Shown here in pieces: positions 9,669-16,976 of a stretch of DNA of 64,000 nt; within the stretch, counting starts at the first letter, position 1, and each line of letters begins with the position of its first letter. A model generated the notes under the pieces. That model was given only the letters and a program-made list of their open reading frames with translations, searched no databases and was not told where the DNA came from. Both the position numbers and the translations under genes were made by a program. The DNA is from Kangiella sp. HZ709. Lineage in GTDB: Bacteria > Pseudomonadota > Gammaproteobacteria > Enterobacterales > Kangiellaceae. The stretch is from the NCBI RefSeq assembly GCF_009674675.1, contig NZ_WKJC01000001.1, forward strand, positions 62,001 through 126,000. Direction: 5' to 3'.

Positions 9669-10085
9669 ATGAAAATTATTATTAACAATAATCTGTTTAT
9701 CAACTCAGAAGAGATTGAGCTTGCAGCTATTCGAGCGCAGGGCGCAGGTGGTCAGAATGTTAATAAAGTATCGAGTGCCATACATTTAAGGTGGAACATC
9801 AAAGATTCATCAATCCCTGATGTTTTTAAAAGTAAGCTTCTATCAGTTAAAGATAGCCGCCTAACCTCTGATGGCGAGTTGATTATTAAAGCTCAAAACC
9901 ATAGGACACAGCAGCGTAATAAAGATGATGCCATAGAGCGTTTGAAGCGCTTTGTTTTAGCGGCCATAAAAGAGAAAAAGGCGCGTCTTAAGACGCGCCC
10001 AACTCTAGGTTCAAAGAAACGTCGCTTAGATAATAAAAAGCGTAACCAGCAAAAAAAGTCTCTCCGAGGAAAGATTTCCTACTGA
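9669..10085 (+). CDS. arfB: Alternative ribosome-rescue factor ArfB (YaeJ)
   Basis: A 138-residue peptidyl-tRNA hydrolase that frees stalled ribosomes. The GGQ catalytic motif is at residues 27-29 in RAQGAGGQNVNKVSSA, followed by the RF1-like core. The C-terminal 40 residues are strongly basic (KKARLKTRP, SKKRRLDNKKRNQQKKS), matching the ArfB tail that enters the empty mRNA channel. Length matches the family (about 140). It is divergent from the pseudouridine synthase gene and convergent with the cytolysin-like gene, six bases from the latter's stop codon, with no terminator visible between them. Confidence 0.95.
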   Translation: MKIIINNNLFINSEEIELAAIRAQGAGGQNVNKVSSAIHLRWNIKDSSIPDVFKSKLLSVKDSRLTSDGELIIKAQNHRTQQRNKDDAIERLKRFVLAAIKEKKARLKTRPTLGSKKRRLDNKKRNQQKKSLRGKISY

Positions 10086-10090
10086 GTCAC

Positions 10091-11773
10091 TTATCGATTA
10101 ATACGCCAAGTACACTTAGCTTCTTTAGTAATTAACCAATGACTCTTTTTATCACTATCATTACACAAGTATTGCTTGGGCTTGTATTCGCTACGAATGT
10201 TCACTTTATCGCCATAGCGAATATAGTTGTCAGCACATTTTTTAGGGCATACTTTGGTAAAGACCCAGTTTTGTTTGGAGCTTTTGTCAGAAGCCAGATA
10301 GGAGGCGTACTTCTTACCGGACCAAGCACCAAGGATAGTTTTCTTGTCTAAGTTTTTCCCTCCAGCTTTTGTTTCTGTTGTGCTAAACCGGATATTAGTC
10401 CCGCTAGTGAGAGCTTGTTTATTGCCTCTCAACAAAAGTTTAACAGGACTAAGTTGTAGCGTAGGGTAGGGTCTTTTACCTTCTAACCCTACTTGGAACC
10501 ACTCGGCTTTAGACAAGTAACGGTTATCACCGCCGCCAACATATTGTAAGGTAAACTTAGCATTTTTAGTGATTGCTGGAGTTTCAGCTTTCTTGCAATT
10601 TTTTTCTGAATAACTGGTAGTTTCTGCAACTGCAGCTTGCACGTCTCTAGCGAGCGTTTTAAGTTGATAACTGATAGGCACAGCGGTTGTTAGTGGCGCA
10701 GCATCATCTGAAAAGTAGTCTTTGATTGAAGCACTTCGAATTAAGCGAGCGGCATCTTGCCAAGCTCCGCCATATGGCACTATGTTAATCTCAGCAGAAG
10801 AAAGTATTTTATCGTATTTAGCTTTGACTTTTGCATCTACCTCTGCGGCACCTTTATAGGCGTAATCAAGGGATGCTTGTATATCGCTTGACGAAGCATT
10901 AGAGGTGAAGGTAAACAACAATAAACGCCCGTAGGTGATGCTAGAGACATATAGCGGAGGGTTTTCTGGAGATATTTTACCTAACTGTTGTTGATCCTTT
11001 AAATACTCTAGACTGATGTCACTAAAGTAATTGCTAGGGGTCGTAGGCGAAGGGACACTAACCGTAAACATATTCTGGACAAAGTATGCAGAGATAGTTT
11101 TAGTTTCAGTCTTTTTATCAATGCTTAATGCAGCCTTGGCTGTTTGACCAGCGTATTTTGCGGATAAATTAAAGTCTAGTAATAGCTGTTCTGTAGAATA
11201 GGCTTCCTTAAAATTATAAGAAGCTTTCGCCGGTAAAGGAGTGCCTTGCGCTCTATTGACTAAGGTACTGATTGCTTTTTGAATAGATGCATTACTTGGG
11301 TTATCAACCAATACGGAAGGCTCTGCGATAGAAAGGTTTATTGTTACATCCATTGCTGCTAATTTAGCCGGAAGTTGTTGAAACTTTCCGTCAAGATAAG
11401 GTTGTGATTGTAAAAGAGAACCTAGCCATAAATCTCCAGCAGAGTCACCAAGCAAAACAATTGAGTCTGGAGTTTTAGTCAAGCTGTAGTCTTGGGTGGT
11501 GCAAATATAATCGCCTTCTTTTATAGGTTTGGAAGGATCTCCTTGTTTTGTTCCTGGATCGTCAGGCTTTACTGGAGAAATATTTTTCCATTCGTTTAAG
11601 CATAAAAAATATTCATCAACTGGTGATAACTTCATACGACCATTTTTCTGGTACTCAATATTACACTCTGATGTGACGATAGGGGTGGGTTCTTGCTCTT
11701 CTTCTTTATTACAACTAACGATACTAATAGTTATTAATAATGAAAAAAAGAAATAGATTTTTTTTGTGTCCAT
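10091..11773 (-). CDS. Cholesterol-dependent-cytolysin-like (thiol-activated cytolysin family) lipoprotein
   Basis: A 560-residue predicted lipoprotein: a hydrophobic signal ends in IVSC with the lipid-modified cysteine at 21, followed by an acidic/proline-rich tether (NKEEEQEPTP). Residues about 50-385 carry features of the thiol-activated cytolysin (CDC) core: PPLYVSSITYGRLLLFTFTS near 272-291, a YGG motif at 334-336 in VPYGGAW, and AVPISYQLKTL near 364-373, equivalent to the VPISYTTxFLKDN segment of CDCs. The cholesterol-binding undecapeptide is absent. Residues about 400-560 are instead a cysteine-bearing domain with trefoil-like segments (GDNRYL, NWVFTKVCPKKC, GDKVNIRS). AAGGAG ribosome-binding site. 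Probably a membrane-attack or pore-forming protein. Family assignment is pattern-based. Confidence 0.75.
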   Translation of the reverse strand: MDTKKIYFFFSLLITISIVSCNKEEEQEPTPIVTSECNIEYQKNGRMKLSPVDEYFLCLNEWKNISPVKPDDPGTKQGDPSKPIKEGDYICTTQDYSLTKTPDSIVLLGDSAGDLWLGSLLQSQPYLDGKFQQLPAKLAAMDVTINLSIAEPSVLVDNPSNASIQKAISTLVNRAQGTPLPAKASYNFKEAYSTEQLLLDFNLSAKYAGQTAKAALSIDKKTETKTISAYFVQNMFTVSVPSPTTPSNYFSDISLEYLKDQQQLGKISPENPPLYVSSITYGRLLLFTFTSNASSSDIQASLDYAYKGAAEVDAKVKAKYDKILSSAEINIVPYGGAWQDAARLIRSASIKDYFSDDAAPLTTAVPISYQLKTLARDVQAAVAETTSYSEKNCKKAETPAITKNAKFTLQYVGGGDNRYLSKAEWFQVGLEGKRPYPTLQLSPVKLLLRGNKQALTSGTNIRFSTTETKAGGKNLDKKTILGAWSGKKYASYLASDKSSKQNWVFTKVCPKKCADNYIRYGDKVNIRSEYKPKQYLCNDSDKKSHWLITKEAKCTWRINR

Positions 11774-11952
11774 TTAACTGCTCCTTGTAAAATAACTGAG
11801 ACCAAAGCTAACATAAATTACAAGTTATATATATTTAGCAAGTCGCAACTTTATAACTTTACATAAGTCATATTTGCATTGAACAAAGTCACACTTAAAG
11901 TTAAATGGATTTGATATATTGGTGATTATTAATATTTTCAAAGGACGAAAGT

Positions 11953-13038
11953 ATGTACTTTATTACCAACCGACAAATGGAATCCTCTAAGAAAGGTTTC
12001 AATAAATTTTCGAAGCACACGAATCATTTAGGACCAAATGAATTGACGGCTGTTGAAGTTGTTGGCGTTAGAAAGCCTAAGGTAACGATTTTACAGGATC
12101 AGGTGTCACCTAAGTCTGTTAAACATCTAAAAATTAAATTTAGCTTAGATATCGATGATTCTGAACCTCACTATGTTCCCTTGCAAATAGCATGCGATAC
12201 TTTTGCAGAAGCTAGAAAAGAGTGTAAAAACATACTGATTTTTGTGCATGGTTATAACAATGATGTTAAAGATGTTTATAACACAGCTCGTGAATTAGAA
12301 CGACTTTATAATCTTATTGTGATCCCTTTTACATGGCCGGCTAATGGCGGTGGCGCCTTATCCGGCAGTATGTCCTACCTCGCTGATAAGCGTGATGCTA
12401 GAGCCTCTGAGGATGCATTAAATCGGTTTATTGACAGTGTAGGTCATTATTATCAATTGTTAACAGAGGCCGCTCGTCGCGAGTTATCTGTTAAAGCAGC
12501 AAAGCGCCACCCGGATAATCCCACCAAACAACGTGAGTTATTAGCTAAGTTACTTGAGAAAGAGTGCAATTTAAATGTTTCGCTTTTATGCCATAGCATG
12601 GGGAATTATGTGTTTAAACATGCACTAACTAGTAGTTTAGCTGAGTCACGAAAGTTAATTTTCGATAATGTTATTTTGGCTGCAGCTGATACCAATAATT
12701 TAGATCATCGCTTGTGGGTAGAGTCCATTAGAGCACGCAAAGGCGTTTATGTGTTAATTAACGAAAAAGATTATGCGCTGTCTTGGTCACGCCGAAAACC
12801 AGGCGAAGAACAGCGCGCGAGACTGGGCCATTATCTAAGGAAATTAAATGCTGGGAATGCCCATTATATCAATTTCACCGATATAAAAGGTGTAGGTACT
12901 AGTCATTCGTATTTTAATGCAATATCGGCTAATAAAAATGCTACTTTAAAACGTTTTTTCAAGAAGGTTTTTGCAGCAGAATATCTATTACCTTATTTAG
13001 AATATTTTCCACATAACAACACCTATAAGCCTAAATAA
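11953..13038 (+). CDS. Alpha/beta hydrolase, DUF900-type
   Basis: 361 residues with no signal peptide, so probably cytoplasmic. The oxyanion-side motif IFVHGYNN is at about 97-103 and the nucleophile elbow LCHSMGNYV places the serine at 215 (GxSxG variant HSMGN). A later aspartate (AAADTNN) and histidine (GTSHSYF) can complete the triad. The fold matches DUF900, serine hydrolases found as stand-alone enzymes or esterases in many bacteria. It is transcribed divergently from the cytolysin-like lipoprotein across 180 bases. Whether they are functionally linked is unknown. AAGGA ribosome-binding site precedes the ATG. Confidence 0.85.
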   Translation: MYFITNRQMESSKKGFNKFSKHTNHLGPNELTAVEVVGVRKPKVTILQDQVSPKSVKHLKIKFSLDIDDSEPHYVPLQIACDTFAEARKECKNILIFVHGYNNDVKDVYNTARELERLYNLIVIPFTWPANGGGALSGSMSYLADKRDARASEDALNRFIDSVGHYYQLLTEAARRELSVKAAKRHPDNPTKQRELLAKLLEKECNLNVSLLCHSMGNYVFKHALTSSLAESRKLIFDNVILAAADTNNLDHRLWVESIRARKGVYVLINEKDYALSWSRRKPGEEQRARLGHYLRKLNAGNAHYINFTDIKGVGTSHSYFNAISANKNATLKRFFKKVFAAEYLLPYLEYFPHNNTYKPK

Positions 13039-13050
13039 AACTATTTTGGC

Positions 13051-13101
13051 ATCATAAAATATGATACTTATGATTGAGTTTTAGTATTTAATCTCTAGTA
13101 T
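13051..13101 (+). promoter_or_regulatory. Candidate ohr promoter with upstream palindrome
   Basis: TTGAGT (13074-13079) and TAGTAT (13096-13101) are separated by 16 bases and lie 33 bases upstream of the ohr ATG, a plausible sigma70 promoter. Directly upstream, ATCATA-AAA-TATGAT (13051-13065) forms a perfect 6+6 palindrome. ohr genes are commonly repressed by OhrR or similar regulators, so this is a candidate operator, although it differs from the best-known OhrR site. Confidence 0.45.
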
Positions 13102-13133
13102 GGTAGTGAAGACTATTTAGTTAAGGATACATT

Positions 13134-13562
13134 ATGTCAATCGATGTTAAATATACCACTTCCGCAATTGCTACTGGTGGTCGTGATGGTACTGCAAGAA
13201 CTTTAGATGACTCTTTTTCAATCATTATGTCTACGCCGAAAGAATTAGGCGGTGCAGGTGGCGAAGGTAATAACCCAGAACAACTTTTTGCTGCAGGTTA
13301 CGCTGCTTGCTTTATAGGTGCTATGAAATTTGTGCAATCTCAAAACCCCGAATTAAAAGTTTCTAGCGATGCGACAGTTACTGCTAAGGTTGGTATCGGT
13401 CCGCGAGCTGCAGGTGGCTTTGGCTTAACGGTCGCCTTAATTGTCAGCGTGCCAGGTTTAGATAGAGAACAAGCGAAAGAGTTAGTTCATAAGGCGCATG
13501 AAGTTTGTCCTTATTCAAATGCTACAAGAAACAATATTGATGTAAAATTAGATGTTGTTTAA
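13134..13562 (+). CDS. ohr: Organic hydroperoxide resistance protein Ohr
   Basis: A 142-residue thiol peroxidase of the Ohr/OsmC superfamily that reduces organic and fatty-acid hydroperoxides in the cytoplasm. The peroxidatic cysteine is Cys59 in AAGYAACF and the resolving cysteine is Cys125 in AHEVCPYS. The arginine in the N-terminal region (GGRDG) and glutamate in NPEQLF are conserved active-site features. Length is typical. No OhrR-type regulator is adjacent. A terminator follows. Confidence 0.97.
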   Translation: MSIDVKYTTSAIATGGRDGTARTLDDSFSIIMSTPKELGGAGGEGNNPEQLFAAGYAACFIGAMKFVQSQNPELKVSSDATVTAKVGIGPRAAGGFGLTVALIVSVPGLDREQAKELVHKAHEVCPYSNATRNNIDVKLDVV

Positions 13563-13580
13563 TTTAACGTTATTGTTTTA

Positions 13581-13607
13581 AAAAAAGCACCTCAAGGTGC
13601 TTTTTTT
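13581..13607. terminator. Bidirectional intrinsic terminator after ohr
   Basis: AAAAAAGCACCT pairs with AGGTGCTTTTTTT around a very tight loop. T-runs on both strands make it usable both for ohr and for the convergent linker membrane protein, whose stop codon lies within the distal T-run. Confidence 0.9.
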
Positions 13608-14142
13608 AATGTGTGGTTTTCATGAATTCGAAAGGTATTACTGTTTCAATGTCAACGCTTAGCAATTCTAAACTTGGGAAACGTTGACTAATTTTACGAG
13701 TGTAAGCTTCAACGTCATATTCTTTTAAATCAATCATCAATAAATGGTTTCCATTATCAATTTTTCCATGAAATGGTTTTAATTTATGGTTAATAGATTC
13801 GAGTCCCAGTAGGCCTCCCATCCAAGTGCCAAAGCCAGTAAGAACTATGGCCGTACAGATAAAACCAAAAGCTCCGTATAAGCCATCTAGCGCCTGCATT
13901 TTCAATAAAGAATAAGATACCATAAGTCCTAGCAATAACCCTATAGAAAAGCCTTTCAGGGCGCCGTTGAGAACATTGGTCTTGTACCAAAAGTTAGCAG
14001 AATTTAAGCCTCGCCTGAGAATTTTGCCTTGTTTGTTACTAACCACGTGTAAGTGCTTTTCTTTTAACCCTTGCTGCTTTAAGTAATCATAACAACCCTG
14101 CAAGCTAGCAAAGTCTTTAACTTTGAATAATATTCTACTCAT
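13606..14142 (-). CDS. Membrane protein with central glycine-rich hydrophobic pair, paralogue A
   Basis: 178 residues: a soluble N-terminal region (1-55) that resembles a small alpha/beta (ferredoxin-like) fold, two hydrophobic glycine-rich segments (about 60-85 and 90-118), and a soluble C-terminal region (120-178) beginning LLMIDL. It is clearly paralogous to the gene at 19581-20117, sharing GLNSANFWYKTN versus GLNAANFWYKTN and the ending VIPFEFMKTTH versus LVPFETFQTSH. Glycine-rich paired segments resemble Gly-zipper proteins. Function is unknown. I take the ATG at 14142. Confidence 0.8.
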   Translation of the reverse strand: MSRILFKVKDFASLQGCYDYLKQQGLKEKHLHVVSNKQGKILRRGLNSANFWYKTNVLNGALKGFSIGLLLGLMVSYSLLKMQALDGLYGAFGFICTAIVLTGFGTWMGGLLGLESINHKLKPFHGKIDNGNHLLMIDLKEYDVEAYTRKISQRFPSLELLSVDIETVIPFEFMKTTH

Positions 14143-14208
14143 GATTATGCTCCTAGCTGATATGTCACTCTAAGCTAGCAAAAGTGCTGTGAAAATGCTG
14201 TTAGGCTA

Positions 14209-14925
14209 CTACCATTGAATAGTTGATCCATCCCAAGCATAAAAGGAGCCAGAATTTTCTGGTTGAATAGTCTCTATTATGTTTAGTAAACACTTCGCGA
14301 CAAATCTCGCTGTGAATAATTTCTTCGGTGGAATGTTCTTTTGAAAAGGCTTTGACAAATTAGAATCGGTTGTGCCTGGATGTAGAGCAACAAATACGGC
14401 GTTAGGTTTTTTAAATTTGAATTCAATCGACAAGGTTTTTAAGATCTGGTTTAAAGCTGCTTTGCTAGCACGATAAGAATACCAACCGCCTAGTTGGTTA
14501 TCAGAAATACTTCCTATGCGGGCGGACAAAACTGCAAATACGGACTTAGTATTCTTGTTAAATAATGGTAGCAAATGTTTAGCAATTAATGCAGTCAGTA
14601 GGGTATTAGCCTTGATGATTTCGACAAATGCATTTGGATTCAGTTGAATGATTGTTTTTTCAGGTGAAATATCTTTTGTATGAAGAATGCCTGCACAGTT
14701 AATGATACGGTTAATCTGATACTCTTTTAAGAGAGTGGCTAGTTGAAGTAGCTCTTGTTCTTTGTAAACATCTAAATAATATTTATGACAATTAGGAGTG
14801 GTGGCTTCGTGTTTAAAGTTGTTGCTCCTAAAAATTTGGTGCACTTGATGTCCATTAATTAGGCATTGATTTGTTATAGCCTGACCGATTGCACCACTGG
14901 CACCAAATATCAAATAGTTATTCAT
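14209..14925 (-). CDS. SDR-family oxidoreductase
   Basis: 238 residues with a classical short-chain dehydrogenase layout: nucleotide-binding GASGAIGQ near residue 8-15, the NCAG motif (residue ~76), a catalytic serine in the LSARIGSISDN strand, and YxxxK in YSYRASKAALN. The closest layout is the C-factor/CsgA-like group of SDR proteins, which act as NAD(P)-dependent reductases of unknown substrates in most bacteria. It stands alone on the minus strand. A minus-strand terminator-like hairpin lies just upstream. Confidence 0.9.
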   Translation of the reverse strand: MNNYLIFGASGAIGQAITNQCLINGHQVHQIFRSNNFKHEATTPNCHKYYLDVYKEQELLQLATLLKEYQINRIINCAGILHTKDISPEKTIIQLNPNAFVEIIKANTLLTALIAKHLLPLFNKNTKSVFAVLSARIGSISDNQLGGWYSYRASKAALNQILKTLSIEFKFKKPNAVFVALHPGTTDSNLSKPFQKNIPPKKLFTARFVAKCLLNIIETIQPENSGSFYAWDGSTIQW

Positions 14926-14967
14926 AGCATCAAGTTAAGAGTATTCCTTCAAAGCTCCTTAAAAAAC

Positions 14968-14986
14968 AAGCGCCATAAAGGCGCTT
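14968..14986 (-). terminator. Minus-strand terminator-like hairpin upstream of SDR gene
   Basis: AAGCGCC and GGCGCTT pair around ATAAA. On the minus strand the stem is followed by GTTTTTTAAGG, so it can end a short transcript coming from the right. No protein gene precedes it on that strand, which points to a small RNA or a leader attenuator for the SDR gene. Confidence 0.55.
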
Positions 14987-15150
14987 TACAATTACAACAG
15001 TTGGGGCATGTCATCATCCATGAAAACAACATAAGCAAACGTCGGGGTATTGACTGAATTGTTTGCTTAGAAAGAAATATAGAACTGGTGATGTGAAAAA
15101 GGTGTGATTTTATTTTTCTGCGAGTTAGGTTCTTTTAAATTCAATGCCTT
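14968..15150 (-). ncRNA. Possible small RNA or leader upstream of the SDR gene
   Basis: On the minus strand a TATAAT hexamer (15157-15162) could start a transcript of about 180 bases that ends at the hairpin at 14968-14986. Within it TAAGCAAAC and GTTTGCTTA (15032-15040, 15061-15069) form a 9-base stem around a 20-base loop. No convincing protein is encoded. The evidence is only structural. Confidence 0.3.
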
Positions 15151-15220
15151 ATGGTTATTATATCCAGCATAGCATGATGAGGCTCATCTTCAGCAATACA
15201 GTTAACTACCAAGGAATATA

Positions 15221-15847
15221 ATGATTGAACGGTTAAAATTTAGCGGAGTACTGGCATTTTTTGTTTGCTTAACCGCATGTACAACGGGTATCAAGTCTGG
15301 GAATGATACCTTAAATCAATTAACGGATTGGATGTCTGGCAGTTTTAATAGCAATAAACAATCAATCGTGGATGAAGAATATTTCGACATTAATCTAGAG
15401 ATGCATCCCATATGGCAAGATAGAAAAGATGGGGTATGGCTTTACGTAGAGCAGGCTGTATCTAAATCTTTAGATAAACCTTATAGACAAAGGGTTTATC
15501 AGGTGACTCAAATAACTACTAATAATTTTGAGAGTAAAGTCTACAGCTTAAAAGAGCCCAAAAAGTTTATCGGTGGGCAAAACAATAAGCAATTATTTAA
15601 TTCCATTGGTCCGGATGATTTAGTGGAACGAGAAGGTTGCTCTGTATTTTTAAAGTACGACGGTAATCAATTTTCAGGCTCTACTGACAACAAATCCTGT
15701 AAGAGTAATCTGCGCGGTGCAGCTTATGCAACTTCAATTGTTACTGTGACGGGAGATAAGATTGAAAGTTGGGACCAAGGTTTTGATGCTAATGATAAAC
15801 AAGTATGGGGAGCTGTGAAGGGCGCTTATATTTTTGATAGAAAGTAA
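15221..15847 (+). CDS. CpcT/CpeT-like lipoprotein
   Basis: 208 residues with a lipoprotein signal (LTAC, cysteine at residue 20). The rest matches the CpcT/CpeT chromophore-lyase family: WMSGSFNSNKQS, HPIWQDRKDGVWLYVEQA, PYRQRVYQV, and the conserved GCSVFLKYDGNQFSGST region. In cyanobacteria CpcT/CpeT attach bilins to phycobiliproteins. Non-photosynthetic relatives are lipocalin-fold proteins of unknown ligand. Exported lipidation and the lack of phycobiliproteins argue against lyase activity here. It is 13 bases upstream of alkB and probably cotranscribed with it. Confidence 0.88.
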   Translation: MIERLKFSGVLAFFVCLTACTTGIKSGNDTLNQLTDWMSGSFNSNKQSIVDEEYFDINLEMHPIWQDRKDGVWLYVEQAVSKSLDKPYRQRVYQVTQITTNNFESKVYSLKEPKKFIGGQNNKQLFNSIGPDDLVEREGCSVFLKYDGNQFSGSTDNKSCKSNLRGAAYATSIVTVTGDKIESWDQGFDANDKQVWGAVKGAYIFDRK

Positions 15848-15860
15848 ACGCAGATTTATT

Positions 15861-16976
15861 ATGACCATTCAAACTAAAATTCGACTAAAAAAGTATTCAT
15901 TCATTCTGTTTTATTCTACTTTGCTAGTGCCGTTCATTTCTTTTTGGCTGGCGGGCTTTGATGGTTTTAAAGAGCTGGCGCCTTATTTTGCTTTGCTTTA
16001 TTTTTTTGTGTTGATCCCTGTTTTAGATGCAGCGCTAGGTAAAGACTCTTTAAATATTCCAGTCGACGATACCAAGCATGTTTCGGAACAAATCTTTTAT
16101 AAGGTTATCAGCTTAAGCTGTTTCCCCTTGATGGTTTTGATTGTCTATTTTGGTGCGCAACAGTTTGTCAATGAGGAGTTGGGAATAGTAGGGAAAATTG
16201 GCTGGATTATTAATACGGGTATTATTGGGGGGGTTATTTCAATCAATGTCGCCCATGAACTTATTCATAAAAATGAATCTATTGAAAAAAACAGTGGTGG
16301 ATTATTACTGAGTTTAGTGACTTATGGCGGCTTTAAAATTGAACACGTCAGAGGCCATCATGTTGATGTCTCCACTCCGAAAGATGCCTCTTCGGCGAAA
16401 TACAATCAATCGCTCTATCATTTTTTACCAAGAGCATACTTCCATAATCTAGTGAATGCTTGGCGCCTTGAGAAAAAAGTTTTGAATCGTGATGGTAAAA
16501 CTGCTTGGCATTATTCTAATGAGCTTTTTATTTGGTATGGCTTTAGTTTGTTGTGGTTATTGATATTAACCTTGCTTTTTGGATGGCTGGGCGCTGTTTT
16601 TTTTATTGGTCAAAGTTTTGTCGCCTTTACGTTATTAGAAATTATTAATTACATCGAGCACTATGGATTGCGCAGAAATCAACAATCCAATGGTCGTTAT
16701 GAAAGAGTGACCCATCATCATTCTTGGAATTCTAATTATTTTTTAACGAATATTTTATTGCTTCATTTGCAAAGGCACTCGGATCATCACGCTTTTCCTA
16801 GAAGGCGATACCAAGTCTTGAGGCATTATGATGATAGCCCACAGCTACCTGCTGGCTATGCGACTATGGTTTTATTGGCTTTGTTTCCGCCTTTATGGAA
16901 AAAGATCATGAACCCTATAGTGGATAAATATTATTTGAAGTCAGAAAATGGGAACGGCGAGGTAGACGCTGGCTAA
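15861..16976 (+). CDS. alkB: Alkane 1-monooxygenase AlkB
   Basis: Integral-membrane non-haem di-iron hydroxylase that converts medium-chain alkanes to 1-alkanols using a rubredoxin. I start at ATG 15861 (371 residues); an upstream in-frame TTG would overlap the CpeT-like gene. All signatures are present: HELIHKNE, EHVRGHHVDVSTPKDASSA, the AlkB-specific NYIEHYGL, and LQRHSDHHAFPRRRYQVLRH. About six hydrophobic segments flank these. It differs from close fatty-acid desaturase relatives by the NYxEHYGL motif. No rubredoxin or rubredoxin reductase gene lies nearby. The stop abuts the stop of the convergent gamma-glutamyltransferase with no gap. Confidence 0.94.
   Translation: MTIQTKIRLKKYSFILFYSTLLVPFISFWLAGFDGFKELAPYFALLYFFVLIPVLDAALGKDSLNIPVDDTKHVSEQIFYKVISLSCFPLMVLIVYFGAQQFVNEELGIVGKIGWIINTGIIGGVISINVAHELIHKNESIEKNSGGLLLSLVTYGGFKIEHVRGHHVDVSTPKDASSAKYNQSLYHFLPRAYFHNLVNAWRLEKKVLNRDGKTAWHYSNELFIWYGFSLLWLLILTLLFGWLGAVFFIGQSFVAFTLLEIINYIEHYGLRRNQQSNGRYERVTHHHSWNSNYFLTNILLLHLQRHSDHHAFPRRRYQVLRHYDDSPQLPAGYATMVLLALFPPLWKKIMNPIVDKYYLKSENGNGEVDAG

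Noticed and set aside
14949..15032. 27-codon minus-strand frame with CPNCCNC motif
   Set aside because: It reads through the terminator-like stem and has no ribosome-binding site or supporting homology; kept only as part of the small-RNA idea.
14866..15057. 63-codon plus-strand frame overlapping the SDR start
   Set aside because: It overlaps the SDR gene on the other strand and has no coding signature or ribosome-binding site.
15221..15847. CpeT-like protein read as a phycobiliprotein lyase
   Set aside because: Photosynthesis genes are absent, and the protein is a lipoprotein. Only the fold name is kept.
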